Positions 51,088 to 58,593 of a DNA stretch of 64,000 nucleotides are shown piece after piece. Source of the stretch: Collimonas sp. OK242 (lineage in GTDB: Bacteria; Pseudomonadota; Gammaproteobacteria; Burkholderiales; Burkholderiaceae_D); assembly GCF_900107095.1 (NCBI RefSeq), contig NZ_FNOR01000001.1, positions 62,001-126,000 of the forward strand, read 5' to 3'. The first letter of the stretch is position 1. The number at the start of each line of letters is the position of its first letter. Below the pieces are notes generated by a model that worked only from the letters and a program-made list of their open reading frames with translations, was not told the DNA's origin and made no database searches. Position numbers and translations under genes: made by a program.

Positions 51088-52245
51088 TCAACCCTTGTTC
51101 TCAAAGAAAAGACGCGAATTGGCGTCGGTCCGGAACAACACCGGTTTTTCCACAGATGCCGCATCGTCCCGCGACCTGGCGTGCAAGACGATCTTCTTTA
51201 CTTCGTCGTGATGCGGCGACTTGCCGCACACCGGATCCGCGCCGGCCGCATCGCCGGTGAGCGCGTATGCCTGGCAACGGCAGCCGCCGAAATCCTTTTT
51301 CTTTTCGTCGCAACTACGGCAAGGTTCCTGCATCCAGTCGTCGCCGCGATAGCGGTTGAAGGCGTCGCTATGTTGCCAGATGTCGTGCAGGCTGTACTGC
51401 GTTACGTTCGGGAATTCCATGCCGGGCAATGATCTGGCCGCATGGCAAGGCAGGGCGGTGCCGTCGGCGCCAACCGCGAGAAAGACCGAACCCCAGCCGT
51501 TCATGCAGGCTTTTGGCCGTTCCTCGAAGTAATCCGGAACGACGAACAGGATCTTGACCCGGTTGCCGATCCGGGTGCGATAGTCGTTGACGATGGCTTC
51601 CGCCGTTTCGACCTGCTCGCGGGTCGGCAGGAGCTGCGCGCGGTTGACCAGGCCCCAGCCATAGTACTGCGTATTCGCCAGTTCCAGGTATTCGACCCCC
51701 ATCTCGAGCGCCATATCGATGATGCGTGCGACATGATCGAGATTGTAGCGATGCAAGACGACGTTAAGCACCATGGGATAGTCGTAGGCCTTGATCATTT
51801 TGGCGACGCGCGACTTCAGGTCGAAAGTCTTGGTGCTGGACAGGAAATCGTTCATTTCCCTGGTCGAATCCTGGAACGACAGCTGGATGTGGTCAAGTCC
51901 CAGCTGCTTCATCCGGGCGATGCGGGTTTCCGTCAGGCCGATACCGGATGTGATCAGGTTGGTATAGTAGCCGAGCTTGCGGCCTTCCCCTATCAAGTCT
52001 TCGAGATCGTCGCGCAGCAAAGGCTCGCCGCCGGAAAATCCGAGTTGCGCGGCGCCCAGTTTGCGTGCCTGGCGCATCACGTCGATCCATTGCGCGCTGC
52101 TCAATTCCTTCCTGTTTTCTGCGTAGTTGAGCGGGTTGTAGCAAAACACGCAATGCAGCGGGCAACGGTACGTCAGTTCGGCCAGCAGCCAGAGCGGCGG
52201 CGCAGCGAGCTGATCGCCCTTTTCAGGAAATCCAGTTGCGTTCAT
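51088..52245 (-). CDS. pqqE: PqqA peptide cyclase (radical SAM)
   Basis: 385 residues from ATG 52245 (MNATGF); an in-frame start at 52272 is possible. Radical SAM triad C28-x3-C32-x2-C35 in YRCPLHCVFCYNP. A C-terminal SPASM domain has the expected Cys set (CMNGWGSVFLAVGADGTALP with CHAARSLPGM, and EPCRSCDEKKKDFGGCRCQA). It links Glu and Tyr of PqqA, the first step of PQQ synthesis. It overlaps pqqD by 23 bases, and is the last gene of pqqABCDE. Confidence 0.95.
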   Translation of the reverse strand: MNATGFPEKGDQLAAPPLWLLAELTYRCPLHCVFCYNPLNYAENRKELSSAQWIDVMRQARKLGAAQLGFSGGEPLLRDDLEDLIGEGRKLGYYTNLITSGIGLTETRIARMKQLGLDHIQLSFQDSTREMNDFLSSTKTFDLKSRVAKMIKAYDYPMVLNVVLHRYNLDHVARIIDMALEMGVEYLELANTQYYGWGLVNRAQLLPTREQVETAEAIVNDYRTRIGNRVKILFVVPDYFEERPKACMNGWGSVFLAVGADGTALPCHAARSLPGMEFPNVTQYSLHDIWQHSDAFNRYRGDDWMQEPCRSCDEKKKDFGGCRCQAYALTGDAAGADPVCGKSPHHDEVKKIVLHARSRDDAASVEKPVLFRTDANSRLFFENKG

Positions 52246-52486
52246 TGGCAATCCGTAGGAAATCGTTGACATCTTCTTTTAATCCGGCGACTGAGAATGC
52301 GCGTTCCAGGTCGTGCGTGATTGCGTGGACGTCGCGCTCGCCGTTGCAGAGTTTGAGGATCTCGGCGGCGCTGCGATTCAGTTTCACCATGCCTTCGGGA
52401 TAGAGCAGCACATAGTCGCTTTGCGCGTCCTCCCACTGCAGCCGAAACAGTCTGGATAATTTTGGTTTTTCTGGCGGGGCATTCAT
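52223..52486 (-). CDS. pqqD: PqqD peptide chaperone
   Basis: 87 residues from ATG 52486. PqqD landmarks: LFRLQWEDAQSDYVLLYPEG, MVKLNRSAAEILKLCNGERD and VNDFLRIANERNWI. It binds PqqA and presents it to PqqE. A longer open frame upstream has no domain features and runs through the 11-bp repeat array. Confidence 0.93.
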   Translation of the reverse strand: MNAPPEKPKLSRLFRLQWEDAQSDYVLLYPEGMVKLNRSAAEILKLCNGERDVHAITHDLERAFSVAGLKEDVNDFLRIANERNWIS

Positions 52487-52511
52487 GATGGTTCCAATGT
52501 GAGAAATCAGA

Positions 52512-52555
52512 AATGAGTTAGAAATAAGTTGGCAATAAGTTGGCAATAAGTTAGC
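52512..52555. repeat. Four tandem 11-bp repeats at the end of pqqC
   Basis: AATAAGTTGGC is present twice exactly (52523-52544), once with one mismatch (52545-52555) and once degenerate upstream (52512-52522). The pqqC stop codon lies in one copy. The array lies in the pqqC-pqqD gap, where slippage could alter spacing between the two genes. Confidence 0.7.
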
Positions 52556-53261
52556 AATAAACCTTTTCGATCGCGTCCAACATGCTCCATAACACGTCGA
52601 GTTTGAATTGGAGTATTTCCAGCGCACGTTCCTGCTGCGCACGCGTGACGAAATGATCCAGTGTCACTTGCAGGCCATGTTCGACGTCGCGTTCGGCCAG
52701 CGAGATACGGCTGCGGAAATACTGCAAGCCGTCAGGTTCGATCCATGCATAATGCCGGGGCCAGTTGGCTAATCGATCCTTATGGATTTTCGGAGCGAAC
52801 ATTTCAGTCAGCGACGAGCAGACGGCCTCCTGCCATGGCGCACTGCGCGCGAAATTGACATAGGCATCGACTGCAAAGCGCACGCCGGGAGCGACGTGCT
52901 GCAATGACCACAGTTCATCGCCGGGAATGCCGGCTGCCATGGCGAGCCGCGCCCAGGCTTCGATACCGCCCGCATTATCTTCCCAGCCGTCGTGGTCGAG
53001 TATGCGTTGCACCCATTTGCGACGGGTTTCGCGCTCAGGGCAATTGGCAATGATGGCGGCATCTTTTTGCGGAATCTTGATTTGATAGTAGAAGCGGTTG
53101 GCGATCCATCCGCGTACCTGATCACGGCTGAGCGAGCCGTCGTTCATCTTGAGGTTGAACGGATGATGAATGTGATAGCCCGCTCCTTTGGCGCGCAGCT
53201 GCGCTTCGAATGCGGTGCGATCCCAGGCCGGCAGGATGTTGCTTTCCATTGCGTCTTTCAT
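52551..53261 (-). CDS. pqqC: Pyrroloquinoline-quinone synthase
   Basis: 236 residues from ATG 53261, overlapping the pqqB stop by four bases. PqqC landmarks: [40 protein letters not shown] and [20 protein letters not shown]. It performs the final ring closure and oxidation of PQQ without a metal cofactor. The C terminus KVYC is encoded within the 11-bp repeats. Confidence 0.95.
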   Translation of the reverse strand: MKDAMESNILPAWDRTAFEAQLRAKGAGYHIHHPFNLKMNDGSLSRDQVRGWIANRFYYQIKIPQKDAAIIANCPERETRRKWVQRILDHDGWEDNAGGIEAWARLAMAAGIPGDELWSLQHVAPGVRFAVDAYVNFARSAPWQEAVCSSLTEMFAPKIHKDRLANWPRHYAWIEPDGLQYFRSRISLAERDVEHGLQVTLDHFVTRAQQERALEILQFKLDVLWSMLDAIEKVYC

Positions 53262-54175
53262 AGCGTGATTTCCATTCCGTCAAATGCGACTTCAATCCCA
53301 TGCTGCGCAAGTGTCGCGCGCTCAGCGGAATTTTCGTCAAGGATAGGGTTGGTGTTGTTGATATGTATCAGCACCTTGCGCGTGTCGCGAATCGCGTCCA
53401 GCACTTCTATCATTCCGTCCTTGCCGGATTGCGGCAGGTGCCCCATGTCAGCGGCCATCTTTTTTGAAAAGCCCAGCTGTATCATTTCGTCGGCGCTCCA
53501 GAAGGTACCGTCCACCAGGATGCAATCGGCGCCGTGCATCGCCTTGAGGACGTGGGGCTCGATCTGGCCGAGGCCGGGCGCGTAAAAGACTTTTTTTCCG
53601 CTCTTCTTGTCCTCGATGATCAAGCCCAGATTGTCGCCAGGCTGCGGCATTTCCCGATGCGGCGAATAGGGGGGCGCCTTGCTTGAAAGGCTCAGCGGGG
53701 TGAAGCTGATATCCGCTATCTGCGGCAACTCCACCGGCGCGGCGTTGTGACTGGCGGCGAGCATATGCCATTGGACGCCGCAATAGTGCGACAGCACGTG
53801 GACCAGCGGCAGGCCGCCGGTCAGGTCGTCCCACACTGCGCTGGTGCAATAGAGCGGCAGCGGTTTCCCTTCCCGCAACATTAATAATCCGGTGACATGG
53901 TCAATCTGCGCGTCCATCAGCATCACTGCAGCGATGCCGGTATCGCGCTTGCCGCGCGCCGGCTGCAAAGCCGGATTGGCGCGGATTTGCGTCAAGATGT
54001 CTGGAGATGCATTGATCAATACCCAATCTCTGCCGTCGGATGACACGGCAATCGACGATTGCGTACGTGCGCGGGCGTTGATGCTGCCGTTGCGTGCGCC
54101 GTTGCAGTTACGGCAGTTGCAATTCCACTGCGGGAAGCCGCCGCCTGCTGCAGAACCTAATACGATGATTTTCAT
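53258..54175 (-). CDS. pqqB: PqqB, metallo-beta-lactamase-fold PQQ biosynthesis enzyme
   Basis: 305 residues. Starts [20 protein letters not shown] with the PqqB-specific Cys cluster ([12 protein letters not shown]). The degenerate metallo-beta-lactamase part has [20 protein letters not shown]. PqqB hydroxylates a Tyr-derived intermediate in PQQ formation. Gap of 105 bases to pqqA. Confidence 0.95.
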   Translation of the reverse strand: MKIIVLGSAAGGGFPQWNCNCRNCNGARNGSINARARTQSSIAVSSDGRDWVLINASPDILTQIRANPALQPARGKRDTGIAAVMLMDAQIDHVTGLLMLREGKPLPLYCTSAVWDDLTGGLPLVHVLSHYCGVQWHMLAASHNAAPVELPQIADISFTPLSLSSKAPPYSPHREMPQPGDNLGLIIEDKKSGKKVFYAPGLGQIEPHVLKAMHGADCILVDGTFWSADEMIQLGFSKKMAADMGHLPQSGKDGMIEVLDAIRDTRKVLIHINNTNPILDENSAERATLAQHGIEVAFDGMEITL

Positions 54176-54280
54176 TGTGCCTTCGCTTAAGCCTTGAATG
54201 AAGCGCGGTAACCGTTTTGCGGTCGCCGCGCAATCCTCATGAATCAGAGGCGACGAATAATTAAGAATTAAAGCTGAGGA

Positions 54281-54355
54281 TTAACGATTGGCGATATACA
54301 TCGTGATTTCAAAGCCAAAACGCAGGTCGGAAAATTCAGGTTTGCTCCAGGTCAT
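54281..54355 (-). CDS. pqqA: PqqA precursor peptide, 24 residues
   Basis: The minus strand from ATG 54355 reads MTWSKPEFSDLRFGFEITMY, then IANR and a stop. Glu 16 and Tyr 20 are the two residues that PqqE crosslinks to become PQQ, in the canonical E-x3-Y spacing. A GGAGACAATC precedes the start. Its position directly upstream of pqqB is canonical. Too short for normal gene finders. Confidence 0.97.
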   Translation of the reverse strand: MTWSKPEFSDLRFGFEITMYIANR

Positions 54356-54457
54356 GATTGTCTCCATTCAATTAGAAAAATACCGGGTACGATTTGTGAT
54401 TGCATGTCAGCATTGGCTATCGTGCTTCTTGATAACTGATGCAATCATGTCGATAAA

Positions 54458-54473
54458 CGCAAGTTCCATGCCG
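54458..54473 (-). promoter_or_regulatory. Sigma-54-like element upstream of pqqA
   Basis: On the minus strand: CGGCATGGAACTTGCG. It keeps the GG and GC dinucleotides at sigma-54 spacing (TGGCACG-N4-TTGCW) with three mismatches, about 100 bases before the pqqA ATG. Weaker than the elements at 44990 and 57097. Confidence 0.4.
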
Positions 54474-54514
54474 AAGATTTTTCCTGAACCGTTGCATGGC
54501 GGCCCGGGCAGCAG

Positions 54515-54832
54515 TTGTCACGCGGGCATGTGCTGGACTGCTTCGATTTGCCGCGCCAGCGCGGAGCCTGCTTGCTGCCTTGTTGGCGCATAACCGGACC
54601 TCTGACCTGGTTTTTTCAATCGCTGCAGGCGCTGGCGCCGGAGACCTGGGTAGAACTGACAAATGGATGGACACGGGAGCAAAAGGACAATGTGCTCCAA
54701 TTCCTGACAGCGTTGTTGCAGAATGGAACAGCGGAACAACAACGCGACGCCGCGACGGCGCTGACTATTTTGATCCATGGCACGCGTGACTGGATCTGCC
54801 CGCCGGAGAACGCATGCCGCAGGCAGAGTTAA
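54515..54832 (+). CDS. Doubtful small hypothetical protein
   Basis: 105 residues in this frame. The segment LTWFFQSLQALAPETWVELT and WTREQKDNVLQFLTALLQNG looks like amphipathic helices and reads more like protein than the other frames, but the N terminus is Cys/Arg-rich and there is no ribosome-binding site. It lies between divergent pqqA and convergent regulator genes. It may be a decayed or short helical protein. The rest of 54356-54961 shows no gene. Confidence 0.3.
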   Translation: MSRGHVLDCFDLPRQRGACLLPCWRITGPLTWFFQSLQALAPETWVELTNGWTREQKDNVLQFLTALLQNGTAEQQRDAATALTILIHGTRDWICPPENACRRQS

Positions 54833-54961
54833 GGTCGCAACGCATACCCCGCCAGATGCTGCGATAAAGGCCGCGTTGACGCAGGCAATCCGCGATATGG
54901 GATGGTTGGCCTGAACGGTAATTTCGGACCGATCGTCGGCGTCAACGACAGCGCCCGGAAT

Positions 54962-56971
54962 TTATTTTTGGACGGGAAGTTTTCGGTAAATGGTGTTGCG
55001 CGATACGCCCAGTGCCTTGGCCGTGGCGGAGACATTGCCGCCATTGGACTCAAGCGCTTGCTGGATGACCGAGATTTCCATCTCCTCAAGATTGGCGCCG
55101 TTGGACACCCGCCAGTTTGTGTTTTCTTCAGGTTTCGGCGTGCGGAACAGTTCGATGTCTTCAAGGAAATCGTCCGGCAAATGCTGGCGCTGGATGATGT
55201 TTTCGCGGTCGGCCATGACGATCGCGGTGCGCAGCAGGTTCGTCAGCTGGCGGAAGTTGCCCGGCCAGTTGTGTTGCTTGAACAGTTGCATGATTTCTGG
55301 CGAGACCGTATAGGTTTTCCCCGCAGATTCCGCCAGCAGTATTTTTTCCACGACCGTTTCGATGTCGGTGCGCTCGCGTAGCGGCGGCAACCTGACCACC
55401 AGGCCATTGAGCCGATAGTAGAGATCTTCGCGAAATTCACCCTTGGCGATCATGTCGCGCAAATTGCGATTGGTCGCGCAAATGAGTTCGATATTCACAG
55501 GAATCGACTTGATGCTGCCCAGGGGCGTGACCATGCGTTCCTGCAGCACGCGCAGCAAACGGGCTTGCAGGCTAAACGGCATGTCGCCGATTTCGTCCAG
55601 GAAAAGCGTGCCGCCGTTACCTTGCAAAATCTTGCCGACGGCGCCTTTTTTGCGGGCGCCGGTAAAGGCGCCGTCCTCGTAGCCGAATAATTCCGACTCG
55701 ATCAGCGTTTCCGGGATCGACGCGCAGTTGACGGCCACGAAAGGGCCGTTGGCGCGTGGCGAATCATTGTGTATCGCTTGCGCCAGCAACTCCTTGCCAG
55801 TGCCTGTTTCGCCCATGACCAGGATCGGGATGTCGCGCCCCAATACCTTGTTGACCTTGTCGATCAATGCGGCGACCTGCGGGTCTCCGGTGTTCAGATA
55901 GCGCAGGCCGGACAGGCGCCTGGCGTTCTGGTTCGTGGCATGGGAAGACGGGGAACCCAGGTTGCTGCCTTTGACGCCATCTCTGGCTCCATCGTCATTG
56001 TAGCGGACCAGCTCGGCTGATTGCTGGAATATGCTGTTGGTGGAATTCAATTCAGCGCGTCCGTATACGCGAACGCCGCTGGGCATGCAAAGATTGAGCA
56101 GGCCTGGCATCGCCGTGCGGTAGTGGTCGAACAAGGCCGAGATGGGCAGGCCGAACAGGGAGCTGAAGGTGTGCGATTGCAGTGCCGAGAGCGACAAGCC
56201 AAGCTGGAACAAGCCGGTCTTGTTTGCGGAAAGAAAACTGCCGCTGGGCGAGAACGAAGCGATGCCTTCCATCAGTGTGCCGATGAATTCCGGCCTGGTG
56301 TTGAAGTGCAAGGTGATCGAATGCTGGAATGCGCTTGAAAACAAGTGATTTTCTATCATCTGCGCAGACATGCGCACCAGCGCCATCGTGTGCTTGTGAA
56401 AGCTGGATTGATCGCCTGTCACGTCCAGCACGCCGATCACATTGCCCTGATGATCGGAAATTGGCGCTGCGGAACAGGTCAGGAAATGATTGGCTTGCAG
56501 ATAATGTTCATTCGCGTGGATTTGCACCGCTTGGTTCTCGGCGATTGCAGTGCCGATCGCATTGGTTCCCTTGCTCGCTTCGGACCAGACGACACCGGGC
56601 TTGAGCGCAACCCGATTGGCTTTTTCCAGGAAATCGTCATCGCCCAGGGTATGCACGATCAAGCCGTTGACATCGGTCAGTATGACCATGTTGTGCGTAT
56701 TGATGATTTGTTCGTACAGCGTTTCCATTACCGGCAACGCATGTGCATGCAGGATGCGGTTCTGTTCCAGCAATAGAGAAAGGTCGGTCCGCGCGATGGG
56801 ACTGAAATCCGGCTTTTCCGTTTCGGACAAACCGTAGGCGATCGAACGTTGACGGGATTCTTCTATCATCATATGCGCATCGCATGCAGAAAACGTGCCA
56901 CTGCCTGCGGCGGTCGTAGCTATCCCCTTGGACGAACTTTTATCTGCTTCTTTCGTTGTCAATCGTGACAT
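54962..56971 (-). CDS. Sigma-54-dependent Fis-family activator (AcoR-like)
   Basis: 669 residues. N-terminal GAF-type domain (about 80-215: NMVILTDVNGLIVHTLGDDD, GTNAIGTAIAENQAVQIHAN), central AAA+ domain with Walker A GETGTGKELLAQAIH, the sigma-54 contact motif GAFTGA and Walker B GGTLFLDEIGDMP, and a C-terminal Fis HTH (VSATAKALGVSRNTIYRKL). AcoR-type activators respond to C2/C4 alcohols, acetoin or aldehydes. It faces the pedF promoter and lies beside the pqq cluster. Three sigma-54-like elements in this locus are plausible targets. Confidence 0.93.
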   Translation of the reverse strand: MSRLTTKEADKSSSKGIATTAAGSGTFSACDAHMMIEESRQRSIAYGLSETEKPDFSPIARTDLSLLLEQNRILHAHALPVMETLYEQIINTHNMVILTDVNGLIVHTLGDDDFLEKANRVALKPGVVWSEASKGTNAIGTAIAENQAVQIHANEHYLQANHFLTCSAAPISDHQGNVIGVLDVTGDQSSFHKHTMALVRMSAQMIENHLFSSAFQHSITLHFNTRPEFIGTLMEGIASFSPSGSFLSANKTGLFQLGLSLSALQSHTFSSLFGLPISALFDHYRTAMPGLLNLCMPSGVRVYGRAELNSTNSIFQQSAELVRYNDDGARDGVKGSNLGSPSSHATNQNARRLSGLRYLNTGDPQVAALIDKVNKVLGRDIPILVMGETGTGKELLAQAIHNDSPRANGPFVAVNCASIPETLIESELFGYEDGAFTGARKKGAVGKILQGNGGTLFLDEIGDMPFSLQARLLRVLQERMVTPLGSIKSIPVNIELICATNRNLRDMIAKGEFREDLYYRLNGLVVRLPPLRERTDIETVVEKILLAESAGKTYTVSPEIMQLFKQHNWPGNFRQLTNLLRTAIVMADRENIIQRQHLPDDFLEDIELFRTPKPEENTNWRVSNGANLEEMEISVIQQALESNGGNVSATAKALGVSRNTIYRKLPVQK

Positions 56972-57049
56972 GACTTGTCTCCTGCTGAACTCCTGCTGAA
57001 TCTGCTGGTGTTCCTTTTTATATTTTGCATTGTTGATTAATGTAGCACC

Positions 57050-57066
57050 TGTTCAGTTATGTGACA
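57050..57066. promoter_or_regulatory. Candidate activator site TGTTC-N7-TGACA
   Basis: TGTTC, AGTTATG, TGACA, about 31 bp upstream of the sigma-54 -24 element at 57097. Same half-sites and spacing as the site at 44877-44893. It also lies in the divergent gap of the activator gene, so autoregulation is possible. Confidence 0.5.
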
Positions 57067-57096
57067 GAAAAATTGTGTTGCATGTGGAATTTCCGC

Positions 57097-57112
57097 TGGC
57101 ACGGCGTTTGCT
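57097..57112 (+). promoter_or_regulatory. Sigma-54 promoter of the pedF operon
   Basis: TGGCACGGCGTTTGCT is a perfect match to TGGCACG-N4-TTGCW. It lies 42 bases before the pedF ATG. Confidence 0.85.
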
Positions 57113-57153
57113 GAACTCTCCTCATTCTTTTAAAAAACTGTTGAGGAGACTGT

Positions 57154-57624
57154 ATGAAAACCATCCGCACCATCATTTCAGCGTGCGCTTTGCTGGCTGC
57201 TGCATCCATGCCCCTGACGGCGTCAGCGCATGGCGACGTAACCCCCCAGGCTATCGACACCAAAACCTTGCCGGCACTCGGCGCCGAATGGCGAGACGAG
57301 AATCCTTACCGGGACCAGAAAGAGGCGATCAAGATCGGCACTTCGGGTTACGCGGAAAACTGCGCGCGCTGCCATGGATTGCAGGCGCAATCCGGCGGCA
57401 TCGCTCCCGACCTGCGTTTGTTGGATCGCGATTGCGCCGACCTGAAAGGGGATGTCAAAAAACAAGTTTGCTACAAGGAAACTGATAAATATTTCCTGAC
57501 ATCCATCCGGCACGGGAAGGTGCGCAACGGCGCGGTCTACATGCCGCCGTTCGAAGGCATCCTGAATCAGGAAGCGATGTGGTCTATCAAGGCTTACCTT
57601 GAGACTGTGCGCGCGATTAAATAA
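57154..57624 (+). CDS. pedF: Cytochrome c-550 PedF
   Basis: 156 residues. Signal peptide ends LTASAHG. One c-type haem site, C70-A-R-C73-H74, with a distant Met ligand candidate in the YMPPFEGIL segment. The flanks NPYRDQKEAIKIGTSGYAEN and HGLQAQSGGIAPDLRLLDRD are typical of PedF, which takes electrons from PQQ alcohol dehydrogenases in the periplasm. Behind a perfect sigma-54 promoter, first gene of a unit with the binding protein at 57712 and the receptor at 58594. Confidence 0.93.
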   Translation: MKTIRTIISACALLAAASMPLTASAHGDVTPQAIDTKTLPALGAEWRDENPYRDQKEAIKIGTSGYAENCARCHGLQAQSGGIAPDLRLLDRDCADLKGDVKKQVCYKETDKYFLTSIRHGKVRNGAVYMPPFEGILNQEAMWSIKAYLETVRAIK

Positions 57625-57711
57625 TTGAAGCGGCCGCGCCGCTGGCTGAGATCTGGCTGGCGCGATCATCCGGCCGATGACTGCCGATACCAAACACTGG
57701 AGCGCCGCACC

Positions 57712-58551
57712 ATGACCAAGATTTCTTACAGAGCCTGTATCGCGTTACTGGCGCTCGTTTGCCTGTTCCTGGGCATGAGTCCGCCGGTAAGAGCCGGGGA
57801 GGATTTTTCAAAAATAAAGCAGTCGGGAATATTGAAGGTGGCGGTGTACAAGGAGTTCGCGCCATTTTCGGCAGGCGGCGGCGGGATCGACATCGATCTG
57901 GCCGAAGCGCTGGCGAAAAAAACCGGATTGAAGCTGAGTCTGCTGCCGTTCCCGGCCGGCGACGATCTCGACGAAGATTTGCGCAATATGGTGTGGAAAG
58001 GCCATTATCTCGGCTACGGTCCGGCCGATGTGATGCTGCATGTGCCGGTGGACCCGCGCCTGATGAAACAGAATGACAAGGTAGAAATTTTCGCGCCGTA
58101 TCATCGCGAGCTCGTACGCCTGGTCACGGACGTGCGCAAGGTAGCGCGATTCGAGGATCTGGATTCGATCACCGGGAAAAAGATAGGCGTGGAAAAAGTG
58201 TCGATAAGCGCGGTCGTGCTGCTGGGCGCGGAAGACGGGAAATTCCGGGATGACGTAAAAATCTACCCGACCGCAACGGCAGCGCTGGAGCAGCTGAAAG
58301 CAGGCGAGCTGGATGGCGTTGTTGCCAGCCTGTCTGAAATCGAATCGGTGTTGAGAGGCGATCCGAATTATCGGATCAGTGAAGTCATGTTTCAGCGCTT
58401 GCCGCCCAAAGGCTGGGTGCTTGGCATGGCGGTGAAGAAGAGCGACCCGGAGCTTGTCAAATTATTGCAAGACGCGACGAATGCGTTGGCGGCATCCGGC
58501 GAGATGGCGGCAATCTTTGCCAAACATGGCGTGAAGCTGCTCACGCCCTGA
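57712..58551 (+). CDS. Quinoprotein-associated periplasmic binding protein (MxaJ/XoxJ-like)
   Basis: 279 residues from ATG 57712 (MTKISY); the frame extends upstream to 57625 without function. Signal peptide ends SPPVRAGE. Solute-binding fold: QSGILKVAVYKEFAPFSAGG, GIDIDLAEALAKKTGLKLSL, ADVMLHVPVDPRLMKQNDKV. XoxJ-like proteins are thought to help load or activate the apo quinoprotein dehydrogenase. Position between pedF and a TonB receptor, with no ABC permease nearby, favours this role over transport. Confidence 0.85.
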   Translation: MTKISYRACIALLALVCLFLGMSPPVRAGEDFSKIKQSGILKVAVYKEFAPFSAGGGGIDIDLAEALAKKTGLKLSLLPFPAGDDLDEDLRNMVWKGHYLGYGPADVMLHVPVDPRLMKQNDKVEIFAPYHRELVRLVTDVRKVARFEDLDSITGKKIGVEKVSISAVVLLGAEDGKFRDDVKIYPTATAALEQLKAGELDGVVASLSEIESVLRGDPNYRISEVMFQRLPPKGWVLGMAVKKSDPELVKLLQDATNALAASGEMAAIFAKHGVKLLTP

Positions 58552-58593
58552 TATTGCCGCTGTTCTGATAGCACAAACAGAAAAAATCAAATA

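Noticed and set aside
52487-52642. N-terminal extension of PqqD
   Set aside because: It runs through the 11-bp repeats and the pqqC coding region; PqqD normally starts where ATG 52486 is placed.
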